In this document: positions 1 through 10,164 of the stretch, piece by piece
Numbering within the stretch: position 1 is the first letter of the stretch
How the letters are laid out: every line of letters begins with the position of its first letter
Source of the DNA: Flavobacterium pokkalii
GTDB lineage: Bacteria; Bacteroidota; Bacteroidia; Flavobacteriales; Flavobacteriaceae
Length of the DNA stretch: 64,000 nucleotides
Assembly (NCBI RefSeq): GCF_014596575.1
Contig: NZ_NASZ01000009.1
Span: forward strand, 62,001-126,000
Reading direction: 5' to 3'
Translations under genes and position numbers: made by a program
The notes under the pieces: generated by a model
Seen by the model: the letters and a program-made list of their open reading frames with translations, nothing else
What the model was told of the DNA's origin: nothing
Database searches by the model: none

Positions 1-2
1 AT

Positions 3-1046
3 AAGATAATCCAAAATTCAGAAGTGAAACATAAAGCAAAAGATTTTGAATTTGGAGTTTGGATTTCAGCCGATGCTAAACGTAGTGACGAATCTTATAG
101 TGTTGAATTTAAAAAGTACCACGAAGCGGGTATTGATGAGGTTTTAATCAACACGGGTACAAGTCCTGAGTTGTTGAAAAGATTAGTTCCATTGGCTAAA
201 AATGAAGGATTACGAGTTCATGCCTGGATTATGACTATGAATCGTCCAGGGGATAAAGTTGCCTTACAACATCCAGATTGGTATATGGTGAGCCGAAGCG
301 GGAAATCCTGTTTTGATGATCGTCCGTATGTAGATTATTATCAGTGGCTGTCTCCAAGTCATCCAGAAGCTCGCCAGCATATTTATGATTTATTAGAAGG
401 ACTGGCTAAAGTAGAAGGTGTAGAAAGTGTACACTTGGATTATATTCGTTACCCTGATGTTTTTTTGCCAATTGGTTTGTTGCCAAAATATAATTTGGTT
501 CAAAATACTGAATTACCAGATTATGATTTTGATTATTCAGATGCCAGTGTCAATGCATTTATAAAGGAATTTGGTAGAGACCCAAGAAAAATCGAACATC
601 CTGAAATTGATATGGAATGGAAGCAATTTCGTTTGAACCAAATAAGAAATGTAGTCAATCATGCTTATGAAATTGCCCATAAATATGGAAAAACTCTAAC
701 TGCAGCAGTATTCCCTTATCCGGAAATGGCTGATCACATGGTGCGACAACGTTGGGATAAATGGGATATTGATGAGGTTTATCCAATGATTTATCATAAC
801 TTTTACAATGAAGGAATTAATTGGGTAGGTTTTGCTACTCAACAAGGAGTGACTGATTTAAAAGGAAGAATCACAAAAGTTAATACAGGAATTTATATTC
901 CCGGAATAGAAAATGATGCTGATTTAAGAAAAGCGATCCTGACAGCTAAAGAAAACGGCGCTAAAGGTGTAGCATTTTTTGATGGAAATGCCATATCTGA
1001 TGCATATTTGAAAGTAATCAAAACTACTAAAGAAAGTCTAAAATAA
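3..1046 (+). CDS. GHL10-like family putative glycoside hydrolase (5' end outside window)
   Basis: The frame is open to the left edge, so the true start and any signal peptide probably lie upstream. A GTG at 24 is the first start-like codon inside the window, but it has no convincing context. The protein is a predicted TIM barrel of the glycosyl-hydrolase-like 10 type. An early VWISAD strand, the HLDYIRYP motif around residue 138 (numbered from the GTG) and a late DEVYPMIYHNFY segment carry the acidic and aromatic residues typical of that barrel active site. The family is poorly assigned biochemically, so the substrate is unknown. It lies 39 bp upstream of the glycosylasparaginase gene in the same direction, as part of a run of glycosidase genes, so it probably acts on the same glycan. 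The family call is fairly secure; the activity is not. Confidence 0.7.
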   Translation, partial: KIIQNSEVKHKAKDFEFGVWISADAKRSDESYSVEFKKYHEAGIDEVLINTGTSPELLKRLVPLAKNEGLRVHAWIMTMNRPGDKVALQHPDWYMVSRSGKSCFDDRPYVDYYQWLSPSHPEARQHIYDLLEGLAKVEGVESVHLDYIRYPDVFLPIGLLPKYNLVQNTELPDYDFDYSDASVNAFIKEFGRDPRKIEHPEIDMEWKQFRLNQIRNVVNHAYEIAHKYGKTLTAAVFPYPEMADHMVRQRWDKWDIDEVYPMIYHNFYNEGINWVGFATQQGVTDLKGRITKVNTGIYIPGIENDADLRKAILTAKENGAKGVAFFDGNAISDAYLKVIKTTKESLK

Positions 1047-1085
1047 ATTGCAAACTAAATCTAATTACTAACTCAATCTAAGACT

Positions 1086-2099
1086 ATGTCAAACAGAAGA
1101 AATTTTATTAAAAAAACTACTTTAGGAACCATAGGCTTAGGTACTTTTATAGGAGTCAATGGAATGACTACGCCAGAGACTCCTTTAAAAAGTGCTTCAA
1201 AAAAAGTCAAAAAACCTGTTGTTATTTCGACTTGGAATCATGGTTTGCCAGCTAATGAGGAAACTTGGACGCAAATTAAAGCGGGAAAAAAAGCTTTAGA
1301 TGCGCTTGAAGCTGGCTTGAGAATTCCAGAGGCTGATCCTAAAGTACGAAGCGTTGGTTATGGAGGCTATCCGGATCGTGAGGGAAAAGTAACTTTGGAT
1401 GCCTGCATTATGGATCATAACAGCAATTGTGGTTCAGTATCTTTTTTAGAAGGGATTATGCATCCCATTTCGGTAGCTAAAAGAGTTTTAGAGAACACAC
1501 CACATGTAATGTTGTCTGGATCTGGAGCGTTACAGTTTGCACTTTCTGAAGGATTTAAAGTGGAAAATCTATTAACTCCTGAAGCCGAAAAAGATTGGAA
1601 AAAATGGTTAGAAGAATCTAAATACAAACCCGTTATCAATTTTGAAAATCATGATACTATTAGTATGTTGATGGTAGATGAAGACGGAAATCTTGCCGGA
1701 GGTTGTACGACTAGCGGAGCGGCCTGGAAAATGCATGGACGTGTCGGTGACTCCCCAATCATCGGTGCGGGACTTTTCCTGGATAATGAAGTAGGAGCTG
1801 CAGCTGCAACCGGTTTAGGTGAAGCCGTAATTAGAACCGCCGGTAGTGCTATGGTGGTTGAATTAATGCGTCAGGGGAAATCGCCATATGAAGCTTGTAA
1901 AGAAATTACGGAACGAATTTATGAGAAACATAAAAACCACCGTGATATGGAATATCTACAAGTTGGATTTATTGCATTAAATAAAAATGGGGAACATGGA
2001 GCTTACAGTTTGCGTTCCGGTTTCAATTACGCTATTTGCGATGATGAAAAAGGAAATCGAATGGAAGACGCAAAGTTTAAAATGACTTGGGATAAATAA
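1086..2099 (+). CDS. Glycosylasparaginase (N4-(beta-N-acetylglucosaminyl)-L-asparaginase)
   Basis: An Ntn-hydrolase that cleaves the GlcNAc-asparagine bond of glycoasparagine, the last step of N-glycoprotein degradation. The 337-aa protein starts with a twin-arginine-like leader (MSNRRNFIKKTTLG), suggesting Tat export. The precursor should self-cleave before Thr191 in the NHDT|ISM motif, giving alpha and beta chains. The downstream GGCTTSG and GDSPIIGAG motifs are the usual substrate-pocket segments of the family. Length and motifs match Elizabethkingia-type enzymes. It is co-directional with GH20, GH35, GH29 and GH92 genes. That context is the best sign that the operon handles N-linked glycans, because this enzyme has essentially no other use. 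Confidence 0.93.
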   Translation: MSNRRNFIKKTTLGTIGLGTFIGVNGMTTPETPLKSASKKVKKPVVISTWNHGLPANEETWTQIKAGKKALDALEAGLRIPEADPKVRSVGYGGYPDREGKVTLDACIMDHNSNCGSVSFLEGIMHPISVAKRVLENTPHVMLSGSGALQFALSEGFKVENLLTPEAEKDWKKWLEESKYKPVINFENHDTISMLMVDEDGNLAGGCTTSGAAWKMHGRVGDSPIIGAGLFLDNEVGAAAATGLGEAVIRTAGSAMVVELMRQGKSPYEACKEITERIYEKHKNHRDMEYLQVGFIALNKNGEHGAYSLRSGFNYAICDDEKGNRMEDAKFKMTWDK

Positions 2100-2168
2100 T
2101 TTTACAGTCCTTAAAAATAAATACAAAGCCAAATACAGCATATAGAAGCCTTTTAAAATAAATAACTT

Positions 2169-4472
2169 ATGAGAATAATTAAAACTACGATTGCCTTGTT
2201 TTTACTTCTGATTACGACTTCGGTTGTGGCACAGGAAGACATAGCTATTATACCTAAACCTGCTCAAACTGTAGTTAAACAAGGAAAGTTTCAATTTTCT
2301 TCAAGTACTAAATTCATTGTAAAAGGGGATGCACAAAAGGAAATAGCAGCGGCATTGATTGCTAAATTTCAATTGGCAGCAGGATGGAAACCTCAAATTT
2401 CAAATAAGAAACCTAAAAATAATTTTATCGAATTTAAAGTTGATAAAAACCTAAATAGAGAAGCTTATAAATTAGAAGTTACTTCAAAAAGTATCGTCAT
2501 AACAGCAAAGGAAAATGCAGGTTTTATTTATGCTTTAGAATCCATCCGACAATTATTACCTACCGCAATTGAAAGTAAAAAAACAGTTGCTAATGTAAAT
2601 TGGTCTGTTCCTAATGTGAGTATTATCGATGAACCTCGCTTTCAGTGGAGAGGTTTAATGTTGGATTTATCCCGTCATTTTTTTGATAAATCATATATAG
2701 AAGCTACAATTGACCGTTTGGCAATGCTAAAAATGAATGTATTGCATTTGCATTTGGTTGACGATCAGGGATGGAGAATGGAGATTAAAAAATATCCAAA
2801 ATTAACCGAAGTTGGTGCTTGGCGTGTTAATCAGGAAAATCTAATATGGAATGCGCGATTAACGACAAATCCTGATGAAAAGGGAACTTATGGCGGATTT
2901 TTAACTCAGGAAGAACTGAAAGAAATTGTAAAATATGCTCAAAAGAAAAATATCGAAATCATTCCTGAAATCGAAATGCCGGCACACGTAAGTAGTGCTA
3001 TTGCTTCTTATCCTGAATTGGGTTGTTTTAATCAAAGAATTGGAGTTCCATCAGGTGGACTTTGGCCATTAACTGATATTTATTGTGCGGGTAAAGAAAC
3101 GACTTTTGAATTTTTACAAAATGTAATTGATGAAGTAATTGCCATTTTCCCTTCGAAATATATTCATATCGGTGGCGATGAAGCTACTAAGACTAATTGG
3201 GAAAAATGTCCTCATTGTCAAAAAAGAATTAAGGAGGAACATTTGAAAGATGTCCATGAATTACAAAGTTATTTTGTAAAGCGTATGGAAAAATACATCA
3301 ATTCAAAGGGAAAAAGAGTTATAGGATGGGATGAGATATTAGAAGGTGGTTTAGCTCCGGATGCTACAGTAATGAGTTGGAGAGGTACTAAGGGCGGAAT
3401 TGAAGCTGCTGATCAAGGTCATGATGTAATTATGACACCTGAAAATCCTTGTTATTTTAATTTTTATCAAGGTCCTCAAAACGAAGAACCTTTGGCCTTT
3501 AATGCTTACAATTTTTTAAATGAAGTCTATAAATTTGATCCTGTAGTTGACTCTATGTCACCAAAAGAAGCTGCACATGTTTTGGGTGGACAGGCTAATT
3601 TGTGGGCAGAATATCTGGCTACACCAAAGGATTCAGAATACATGATTTTTCCAAGGTTGGCTGCTTTGTCTGAAACACTTTGGAGTCCAAAAGATAATCG
3701 TAGCTGGAATGATTTTACTTCACGATTATTCCCTTTATTAAAACGTTACGATTATTTAGGAATCAATTATTCAAAGAGTGCTTATTTGGTAACAGCAACT
3801 TCAACAGCTGATTTAGCTAATAAATCAATAAAAATTGAATTAAAAAATGAGTTTCCTAATCCAGATATTCGTTATGTTTTAGGTGATAAAAGTATTGAAG
3901 TTGATGCAGTAAAATATGTGAAACCAATTGAAATAAAAGAATCTACCGTTTTAAAAGCTTCTTTATTTCAGGATAATAAACCAGTTGGTAAAACATATAC
4001 TGATTCTATTGTTTTTCACAAAGCCTTTGCTAATAAGGTAAAATACAATACGCTTTACAATTCAAATTATAAAGGAGATGATTACACTCTAGCAAATGCT
4101 ATTCGTGGAAGCAAAAATTTCCATGACGGACAATGGCAGGCTTGGTTAGTTGACGATATGAATGTGGTGATTGATTTAGAAACGACAAAAACAATTAGTG
4201 AGGTTGCTTTGGGTTCTTTAGAAAATCAAGGTGCCGGAATCTATTTTCCTACTGAGATCAAAGCATTTGTATCCACAGATGGAATTAATTATAAAGAAGT
4301 TGGGAAAGTTGAACACCCATTTGCTATCAATTCTTATGTAGAATTAAAAGATTTTAAAATAAACTTTAAACCTACTGCAGCAAAATTTGTAAAAGTAGTA
4401 GCTACAAATTTGAAAAAAAGTCCTAAAGGAGATAGTTCCTTTATGTTTTTTGATGAAATTGTAGTGAAGTAA
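2169..4472 (+). CDS. GH20 beta-N-acetylhexosaminidase
   Basis: Secreted or periplasmic exo-enzyme releasing terminal beta-GlcNAc or GalNAc by substrate-assisted catalysis. A signal peptide (residues 1-21, ending VVAQ) is followed by an N-terminal GH20b-like alpha/beta domain (about 25-150) and the catalytic barrel (about 155-505). The catalytic pair is D337-E338 in HIGGDEA. HLHLVDDQGWR and PEIEMPAH are further family motifs. The C-terminus carries a small beta domain and a discoidin (F5/8-type) domain from about residue 640, which may bind carbohydrate. At 767 aa it matches the long Bacteroidota forms. It lies 69 bp after the glycosylasparaginase gene and should trim antennary or core GlcNAc in the proposed N-glycan pathway. 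Confidence 0.94.
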   Translation: MRIIKTTIALFLLLITTSVVAQEDIAIIPKPAQTVVKQGKFQFSSSTKFIVKGDAQKEIAAALIAKFQLAAGWKPQISNKKPKNNFIEFKVDKNLNREAYKLEVTSKSIVITAKENAGFIYALESIRQLLPTAIESKKTVANVNWSVPNVSIIDEPRFQWRGLMLDLSRHFFDKSYIEATIDRLAMLKMNVLHLHLVDDQGWRMEIKKYPKLTEVGAWRVNQENLIWNARLTTNPDEKGTYGGFLTQEELKEIVKYAQKKNIEIIPEIEMPAHVSSAIASYPELGCFNQRIGVPSGGLWPLTDIYCAGKETTFEFLQNVIDEVIAIFPSKYIHIGGDEATKTNWEKCPHCQKRIKEEHLKDVHELQSYFVKRMEKYINSKGKRVIGWDEILEGGLAPDATVMSWRGTKGGIEAADQGHDVIMTPENPCYFNFYQGPQNEEPLAFNAYNFLNEVYKFDPVVDSMSPKEAAHVLGGQANLWAEYLATPKDSEYMIFPRLAALSETLWSPKDNRSWNDFTSRLFPLLKRYDYLGINYSKSAYLVTATSTADLANKSIKIELKNEFPNPDIRYVLGDKSIEVDAVKYVKPIEIKESTVLKASLFQDNKPVGKTYTDSIVFHKAFANKVKYNTLYNSNYKGDDYTLANAIRGSKNFHDGQWQAWLVDDMNVVIDLETTKTISEVALGSLENQGAGIYFPTEIKAFVSTDGINYKEVGKVEHPFAINSYVELKDFKINFKPTAAKFVKVVATNLKKSPKGDSSFMFFDEIVVK

Positions 4473-4515
4473 CTTTCAATTTTAGGTTTTATAAATGTAT
4501 AATTTGGAACAAAGA

Positions 4516-6378
4516 ATGAACAAACTATTATTTAAATTCGGAATAGTATTAATGTGTTTGATGCCGCTTTTCAATCAGGCGCAAACAAAAGGATTTTCTA
4601 TCGCTAATGGAGAATTCCAACAGGATGGAAAAATTGTTAAAATACATTCAGGAGAAATGCACTATGAACGTATTCCAAAAGAATATTGGAGGCATAGATT
4701 GCAAATGCTTAAAGCCATGGGAATGAATACCGTGGCGACTTATGTGTTTTGGAATTATCATGAAATCGCTCCGGGAATATGGGATTTTAAAACCGGAAAT
4801 AAAAATTTGGCTGAATTTATTCGCACAGCTAAAAGTGAAGGATTGTATGTGATTTTGAGACCAGGACCTTATGCCTGTGGAGAATGGGAATTTGGAGGTT
4901 ATCCTTGGTGGTTACAAAATAATCCTGATTTAGTAATTCGTACCAATAATAAAGCCTTTTTAGAAGCTTGTAAAAGCTATTTAGAACATTTGTCTGCCGA
5001 AGTAAAAGGACTTTTTTCTAATCAGGGAGGGCCAATTATTATGGTTCAGGTTGAAAATGAATTTGGCTCTTATGTTTCTCAAAGAACAGATATCAATGCT
5101 AACGATCATAAGGAATACAAAACGGCTATTTACAATATGTTGAAATCCACTGGTTTTCAGGAGCCTTTTTTTACTTCTGACGGAACCTGGTTGTTTGAGG
5201 GGGGAGCTGTTGACGGAGTTTTGCCAACTGCTAATGGAGAATCAAATATTGAAAATTTAAAGAAGCAGGTTGATAAATTTCATAAAGGTCAGGGGCCTTA
5301 TATGGTAGCGGAGTTTTATCCGGGATGGTTGGATCATTGGGCAGAACCATTTGTAAAAATCGGTTCTGAGGAAATTGCAAATCAAACCAAAAAGTACTTG
5401 GAAGCCGGCGTATCTTTTAATTATTATATGGCTCATGGAGGGACTAATTTTGGATTTACTTCTGGTGCTAATTATAATGAAGAAATGGATATTCAGCCTG
5501 ATATTACAAGTTATGATTACGATGCACCTATTAGCGAAGCTGGTTGGACAACACCAAAGTTTTTGGCTATTCGAGATGTCATGCATAAATTTTCTAAAAC
5601 AAAATTACCAGCTATACCTGAGAAAATTCCAGTAATAAAATTTCCTAATCAGCCTGTTAAATCCAGTATGGATGTTTTAAGCTGGATTAAAAAGGAAAAA
5701 GCAGTTGTAAATGATCAACCCTTGACTTTTGAAAAACTGGGTCAGGGTAATGGTTATGTTTTGTATCGAAAAAGATTCACACAGCCTATTTCTGGAACTT
5801 TGAAAATCCAGGGATTAAGAGACTTTGCCACTGTATATATTAATGGATCAAAGGTAGGGGAACTAAACAGAGTTTTCAAAAACTACGAGTTGCCAGTTAC
5901 CATTCCTTTTAATGGAATTTTAGAAATTTTGGTTGAAAACATGGGACGTATTAATTACGGTGCCGAAATTGTTCACAATACCAAAGGAATTATTTCTCCA
6001 GTAGTAATCAATGAATATGAAATTACCGGAGGTTGGGAAATGTATAAAATGCCTATGAGTGAAGTTCCAACAGTTAAAAATGAAACTATCAAATTAGGTC
6101 GACCAGTTTTGTATGAATCCATTGTAAACATTGATAAACCGGCTGATACTTTTCTGGATATGTCAGCCTGGGGCAAGGGAATTGTATTTGTAAACGGACA
6201 TAATTTAGGACGCTATTGGAAAGTAGGACCGCAACAAACCTTATATGTACCAGGTTGTTGGTTGAATAAAGGTGTAAATAGCATTGTAGTATTAGAACAA
6301 CTAAATGAAAAAGCACAAACCCAATTAACATTTACTGACCAACCGATACTTGAAACATTAAATACAGAGACTAAGTAA
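4516..6378 (+). CDS. GH35 beta-galactosidase
   Basis: Retaining exo-beta-galactosidase, probably removing terminal galactose from glycan antennae. An upstream in-frame ATG exists at 4495, but the ATG at 4516 starts directly with a clean signal peptide (MNKLLFKFGIVLMCLMPLFNQAQ) and is preferred. Numbered from 4495, the acid/base is E189 in VQVENEFGSY and the nucleophile E273 in VAEFYPGW. The barrel is followed by two beta-sandwich jelly-roll domains (about 400-620), the last with the typical FVNGHNLGRYW motif. Length (about 620 aa) is normal for bacterial GH35. Linkage preference (beta-1,3 or beta-1,4) cannot be read from the sequence. Gaps to both neighbours are short, so it is part of the run of glycosidase genes. 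Confidence 0.93.
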   Translation: MNKLLFKFGIVLMCLMPLFNQAQTKGFSIANGEFQQDGKIVKIHSGEMHYERIPKEYWRHRLQMLKAMGMNTVATYVFWNYHEIAPGIWDFKTGNKNLAEFIRTAKSEGLYVILRPGPYACGEWEFGGYPWWLQNNPDLVIRTNNKAFLEACKSYLEHLSAEVKGLFSNQGGPIIMVQVENEFGSYVSQRTDINANDHKEYKTAIYNMLKSTGFQEPFFTSDGTWLFEGGAVDGVLPTANGESNIENLKKQVDKFHKGQGPYMVAEFYPGWLDHWAEPFVKIGSEEIANQTKKYLEAGVSFNYYMAHGGTNFGFTSGANYNEEMDIQPDITSYDYDAPISEAGWTTPKFLAIRDVMHKFSKTKLPAIPEKIPVIKFPNQPVKSSMDVLSWIKKEKAVVNDQPLTFEKLGQGNGYVLYRKRFTQPISGTLKIQGLRDFATVYINGSKVGELNRVFKNYELPVTIPFNGILEILVENMGRINYGAEIVHNTKGIISPVVINEYEITGGWEMYKMPMSEVPTVKNETIKLGRPVLYESIVNIDKPADTFLDMSAWGKGIVFVNGHNLGRYWKVGPQQTLYVPGCWLNKGVNSIVVLEQLNEKAQTQLTFTDQPILETLNTETK

Positions 6379-6408
6379 TAACAGATTTAAGAATTAAAAT
6401 ACGAAAGA

Positions 6409-7893
6409 ATGAAAAAAAGCATAGCAATCATAGCATTATTGTTTTCAGTACAAATCTTTTCTCAAGCCATTTATGAAGATGAGCGTTATGTACCGGAAAC
6501 CGATCCATTGGTATTGAAAAATTTAGAAGAATGGCAAGGTAAAAAGTTTGGTTTACTAATGCACTGGGGAACTTACAGCCAATGGGGAATCGTAGAATCA
6601 TGGTCTATATGTCCTGAAGATTATGGCTGGTGTGAACGTAAAAAAGGCAGCAATCCATCAAATTATAATGATTACATAAAAGATTACGAAGGTTTAAGAA
6701 AAACTTTTAATCCGGTAAAATTTGACCCAGAAAAATGGGCCAAAGCGGCTAAATATGCTGGTATGAAATACATGGTCTTTACCACAAAACACCATGACGG
6801 ATTTAATATGTATGATACTAAATATTCTGATTATAAAATCACTAGTAAAGACGTTCCATTTCATTCAAACCCTAAAGCTGACGTTTTGAAAGAAGTTTTC
6901 AATGCTTTCAGAACCGAAAAAATCTCAACAGGAGCGTACTTTTCAAAACCAGACTGGCATAGTGAATATTATTGGGATCCATATTTTCCTCCTTTTGATA
7001 GAAATGTAAATTACGATCCTGCTTTATACCCTGAAAAATGGCAGAAATATGTCGATTTTACGCATAACCAAATTATGGAAATCTTGACTAACTATGGTAA
7101 AGTAGATATTTTATGGTTAGACGGAGGTTGGGTTCGTAAAAGAGACCAAGTAAACATCAAAGAAAACTACGACGAGAAATTTACTGAAAACGAATCTAAA
7201 AACGGTTTCATTAAACACAGAGTAGTGGATCAGGATCCTAAAATGGACGAATTAGTAGCCAAAGCTCGTGTTAAACAACCAGGTTTAATTGTGGTAGACA
7301 GAGCAGTTCATGGTAAAAACCAAAACTATTTAACTCCAGAAGGACGTGTGCCTGCTAAAACATTGCCTTATCCTTGGGAATCTTGTATTCCTGCTGGCGG
7401 AGGATGGTCTTATACTCCAGATGCACAATATTTAACAGGACGTCAGGGGATTCATATGTTAGTTGATATTGTTGCAAAAGGTGGAAACTTATTATTAAAC
7501 ATTGCGCCAAGTCCTGAAGGGGAGTGGGATAAAGCAGCTTATGATTTGTTACAGGCTTATGGTGACTGGATGAAAGTAAACAGCACAGCGATTTACAACT
7601 CAAAACCTATTGAGCCTTACAAAGAAGAAAACATCTGTTTTACCCAAAATAAAGCAGGCAATGTATATGCTTTTTATTTAGCTAAAGAAGGAGAAAATAA
7701 AATTCCGGCTGAAGTTACAGTAAAATCAATCAGTCCTAAAAAAGGAACTAAGATTACGCTTTTAGGTTCAAAAACGGCGCTAAAATGGACTAAATTTGAT
7801 AAAGGATTTAAAGTAGTAATTCCTGAAAATTTAAGAAACAATTTGCCTTGTAAAGAAGCTTGGACTTTAAAAATCGAAGCAATAAACCGTTAA
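6409..7893 (+). CDS. GH29 alpha-L-fucosidase
   Basis: Retaining alpha-L-fucosidase. The signal peptide MKKSIAIIALLFSVQIFSQA is followed by the GH29 barrel with FGLLMHWGTYSQWG (substrate-binding His/Trp), FTTKHHDGF and the nucleophile D238 in ILWLDGGWV. A C-terminal beta-sandwich spans about 390-494. Length (494 aa) fits the family. The SWSICPEDYGWC segment between strands 1 and 2 is longer than in typical subfamily A enzymes, hinting at a linkage-specific subfamily B-like pocket, but this cannot be settled by eye. Core or antennary fucose on N-glycans would be a logical substrate given the neighbouring enzymes. Confidence 0.93.
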   Translation: MKKSIAIIALLFSVQIFSQAIYEDERYVPETDPLVLKNLEEWQGKKFGLLMHWGTYSQWGIVESWSICPEDYGWCERKKGSNPSNYNDYIKDYEGLRKTFNPVKFDPEKWAKAAKYAGMKYMVFTTKHHDGFNMYDTKYSDYKITSKDVPFHSNPKADVLKEVFNAFRTEKISTGAYFSKPDWHSEYYWDPYFPPFDRNVNYDPALYPEKWQKYVDFTHNQIMEILTNYGKVDILWLDGGWVRKRDQVNIKENYDEKFTENESKNGFIKHRVVDQDPKMDELVAKARVKQPGLIVVDRAVHGKNQNYLTPEGRVPAKTLPYPWESCIPAGGGWSYTPDAQYLTGRQGIHMLVDIVAKGGNLLLNIAPSPEGEWDKAAYDLLQAYGDWMKVNSTAIYNSKPIEPYKEENICFTQNKAGNVYAFYLAKEGENKIPAEVTVKSISPKKGTKITLLGSKTALKWTKFDKGFKVVIPENLRNNLPCKEAWTLKIEAINR

Positions 7894-7904
7894 GATTGAA
7901 ACCT

Positions 7905-10148
7905 ATGGTTTTAAAAAATAAAAATATTATTCAGGTAACATGTATTTTGTACATGCTGTTTGTTAAAAGCACTATTTCTGCACAGCAACCGGCTGATTTT
8001 GTCAACCCAATAATTGGGACATCCAACTATGGTGCGGCTTTTCCCGGGCCCATTGCACCACGCGGAATGGCAAGTATAAGTCCGTTTAATGTTTCCGGAC
8101 CACAGAATCTACCTTTGGAAAAAGACAGTCAATGGCTATCCAATCCGTATGTAAATGAGAATACTTTTTTGACAGGATTTAGTCAGGTGAATTTGAGTGG
8201 TGTTGGCTGTCCGGAATTGGGTGTTATTTTGTTAATGCCCACCACTGGTGAAGTAGAAATAGATCATTTAAAATACGGTTCTACTTATTCTGACGAAGTA
8301 GCCAAAGCAGCTTATTACAGTGTAAATATTGATAAATACAAAGTAAAAGGTGAATTTACTGCTTCTAAGCGTGTTGGTGTAAGCCGATTCACTTTCCCGA
8401 AAGGGCAATCGAATGTTTTATTAAATCTGGGAGTTGGTTTAACCAATGAAGAAGGAGCCATGATTAAAGTGGTTTCGAATACTGAAATTGAAGGAATGCG
8501 TTCTGTTGGTTCATTTTGTTACAATAGTCCGGAAGATGCTTATCCGGTTTATTTCGTGGCTAAATTTTCGAAGCCTGCAGCCAAATTTGGTGTGTGGAAA
8601 AAACCAGCCAAATACAATGGTGTTGAAGGACAATGGATGGGGTACAATGGAAAAGCAAGGATGATGGAAAATACAATCAAAACCGTTGTAGGTGATAGTA
8701 TTGGAAGTTATTTTACCTATAAATTCGACAAAGAAGAAACGGTTGAAGTGAAAATTGGTATTTCCTATGTCAGTATCGAAAACGCTCGTGAAAACCTGGC
8801 AAAAGAAGTAGGAAACAAATCATTTGAAACTGTTTACAAAGAAACCTATGACGAATGGAACGAAGAATTATCTAAAATTGCAGTCGAAGGTGGTTCTAAA
8901 GATGACAAAACTATTTTTTACACTGCTTTGTATCACACATTAATTCACCCCAATACTTTAAATGATGTCAATGGAGAATATCCGGAAATCAAAAGAAGTA
9001 AAATAGGTAAAACCGGTGGTACTCGTTATACCGTATTTTCATTATGGGATACGTATAGAAATTTACATCAGTTGATGTCTTTGGTGTATCCAAAACAGCA
9101 ATCAGATATGGTGAAAAGTATGATTGAAATGTACGATGAAAATGGCTGGTTACCTAAATGGGAATTGAATTCAACCGAAACTTTTACGATGGTTGGAGAT
9201 CCGGCAAGCATTGTCATTGCGGATACTTATCTGAAAGGAATTCGTGATTTTAATGTACAAAAAGCCTACAAAGCGATGCTGAAAGGAGCTGATCAAATGG
9301 AAAATAATCCGCTTCGTCCAGGATTGAAAGATTATATCCAAAAAGGTTTTTTAACAACGGATAACAGAGGACCGGTTTCGACAACTCAGGAATATAATAT
9401 TTCTGATTATGCCATTTCACTTTTAGCGGATGCTTTAGGGAAAAAAGCCGATGCGAAACGATTTAAAGCACGTTCCTTTTCGTATCGAAAATTATTCGAT
9501 AAAAATTTAAAATTATTTCGACCAAGAATAGCAAATGGCAGTTGGTATGAACCTTTTGATCCAAATTCCGGAGCTAATTTTGAAGAAAATGTTGGTTTTA
9601 TTGAAGGAAATGCGTGGCAATATAATTTTATGGTTCCGCACGATATCAATGGATTAAAAAAATTGATGGGTGGAGATAAAGCCTTTTCGGCACAATTGCA
9701 GAAAATCTTTGATAGCAAACAATTTGATATGGCTAATGAACCGGATATCGCTAATCCTTATTTGTTTAATTATGTAAAAGGTGAGGAATTCAAAGCTCAG
9801 GAAAATGTAAAAAGACTGGTACGCGAATATTTCCAAAACAAACCAAAAGGATTACCAGGAAATGATGATACAGGGACCATGTCGGCTTGGTTAGTGTATT
9901 CAATGATGGGAATTTACCCAATTGTTCCGGGAGAACCAGTTTATACCATTACAACGCCAATGTTTGATAAAGTAACGATCAAATTAGATTCAAAATATTA
10001 TAAAAATGACAGTATTGTAATCGAAAAAGAAGTCAATACCGATGGAAAAATCAAAGCAATACAATTGAACGGTAAACCACTAAATAGTTTTTTTATTTCT
10101 CATGACAATTTAGTTAATGGAAAGACTTTAAAAGTGATACAGAATTAA
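7905..10148 (+). CDS. GH92 exo-alpha-mannosidase
   Basis: Calcium-dependent inverting exo-alpha-mannosidase family, mostly alpha-1,2/1,3 mannosidases acting on N-glycans. The frame opens inside the GH29 gene at 7860. The ATG at 7905 lies 11 bp after the GH29 stop and begins a good signal peptide (MVLKNKNIIQ... ending TISAQ), so it is the chosen start. The mature N-terminus has the family signature FVNPIIGTSNYG, then an N-terminal beta-sandwich and an (alpha/alpha)6 catalytic domain. GNDDTGTMSAW near residue 660 holds the conserved Asp pair linked to the catalytic base, and ELNSTETFTMVGDPA lies in the active-site region. At 747 aa the length is canonical. Exact linkage specificity is unknown. 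Confidence 0.94.
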   Translation: MVLKNKNIIQVTCILYMLFVKSTISAQQPADFVNPIIGTSNYGAAFPGPIAPRGMASISPFNVSGPQNLPLEKDSQWLSNPYVNENTFLTGFSQVNLSGVGCPELGVILLMPTTGEVEIDHLKYGSTYSDEVAKAAYYSVNIDKYKVKGEFTASKRVGVSRFTFPKGQSNVLLNLGVGLTNEEGAMIKVVSNTEIEGMRSVGSFCYNSPEDAYPVYFVAKFSKPAAKFGVWKKPAKYNGVEGQWMGYNGKARMMENTIKTVVGDSIGSYFTYKFDKEETVEVKIGISYVSIENARENLAKEVGNKSFETVYKETYDEWNEELSKIAVEGGSKDDKTIFYTALYHTLIHPNTLNDVNGEYPEIKRSKIGKTGGTRYTVFSLWDTYRNLHQLMSLVYPKQQSDMVKSMIEMYDENGWLPKWELNSTETFTMVGDPASIVIADTYLKGIRDFNVQKAYKAMLKGADQMENNPLRPGLKDYIQKGFLTTDNRGPVSTTQEYNISDYAISLLADALGKKADAKRFKARSFSYRKLFDKNLKLFRPRIANGSWYEPFDPNSGANFEENVGFIEGNAWQYNFMVPHDINGLKKLMGGDKAFSAQLQKIFDSKQFDMANEPDIANPYLFNYVKGEEFKAQENVKRLVREYFQNKPKGLPGNDDTGTMSAWLVYSMMGIYPIVPGEPVYTITTPMFDKVTIKLDSKYYKNDSIVIEKEVNTDGKIKAIQLNGKPLNSFFISHDNLVNGKTLKVIQN

Positions 10149-10164
10149 AAAATACGCCTAAAAT

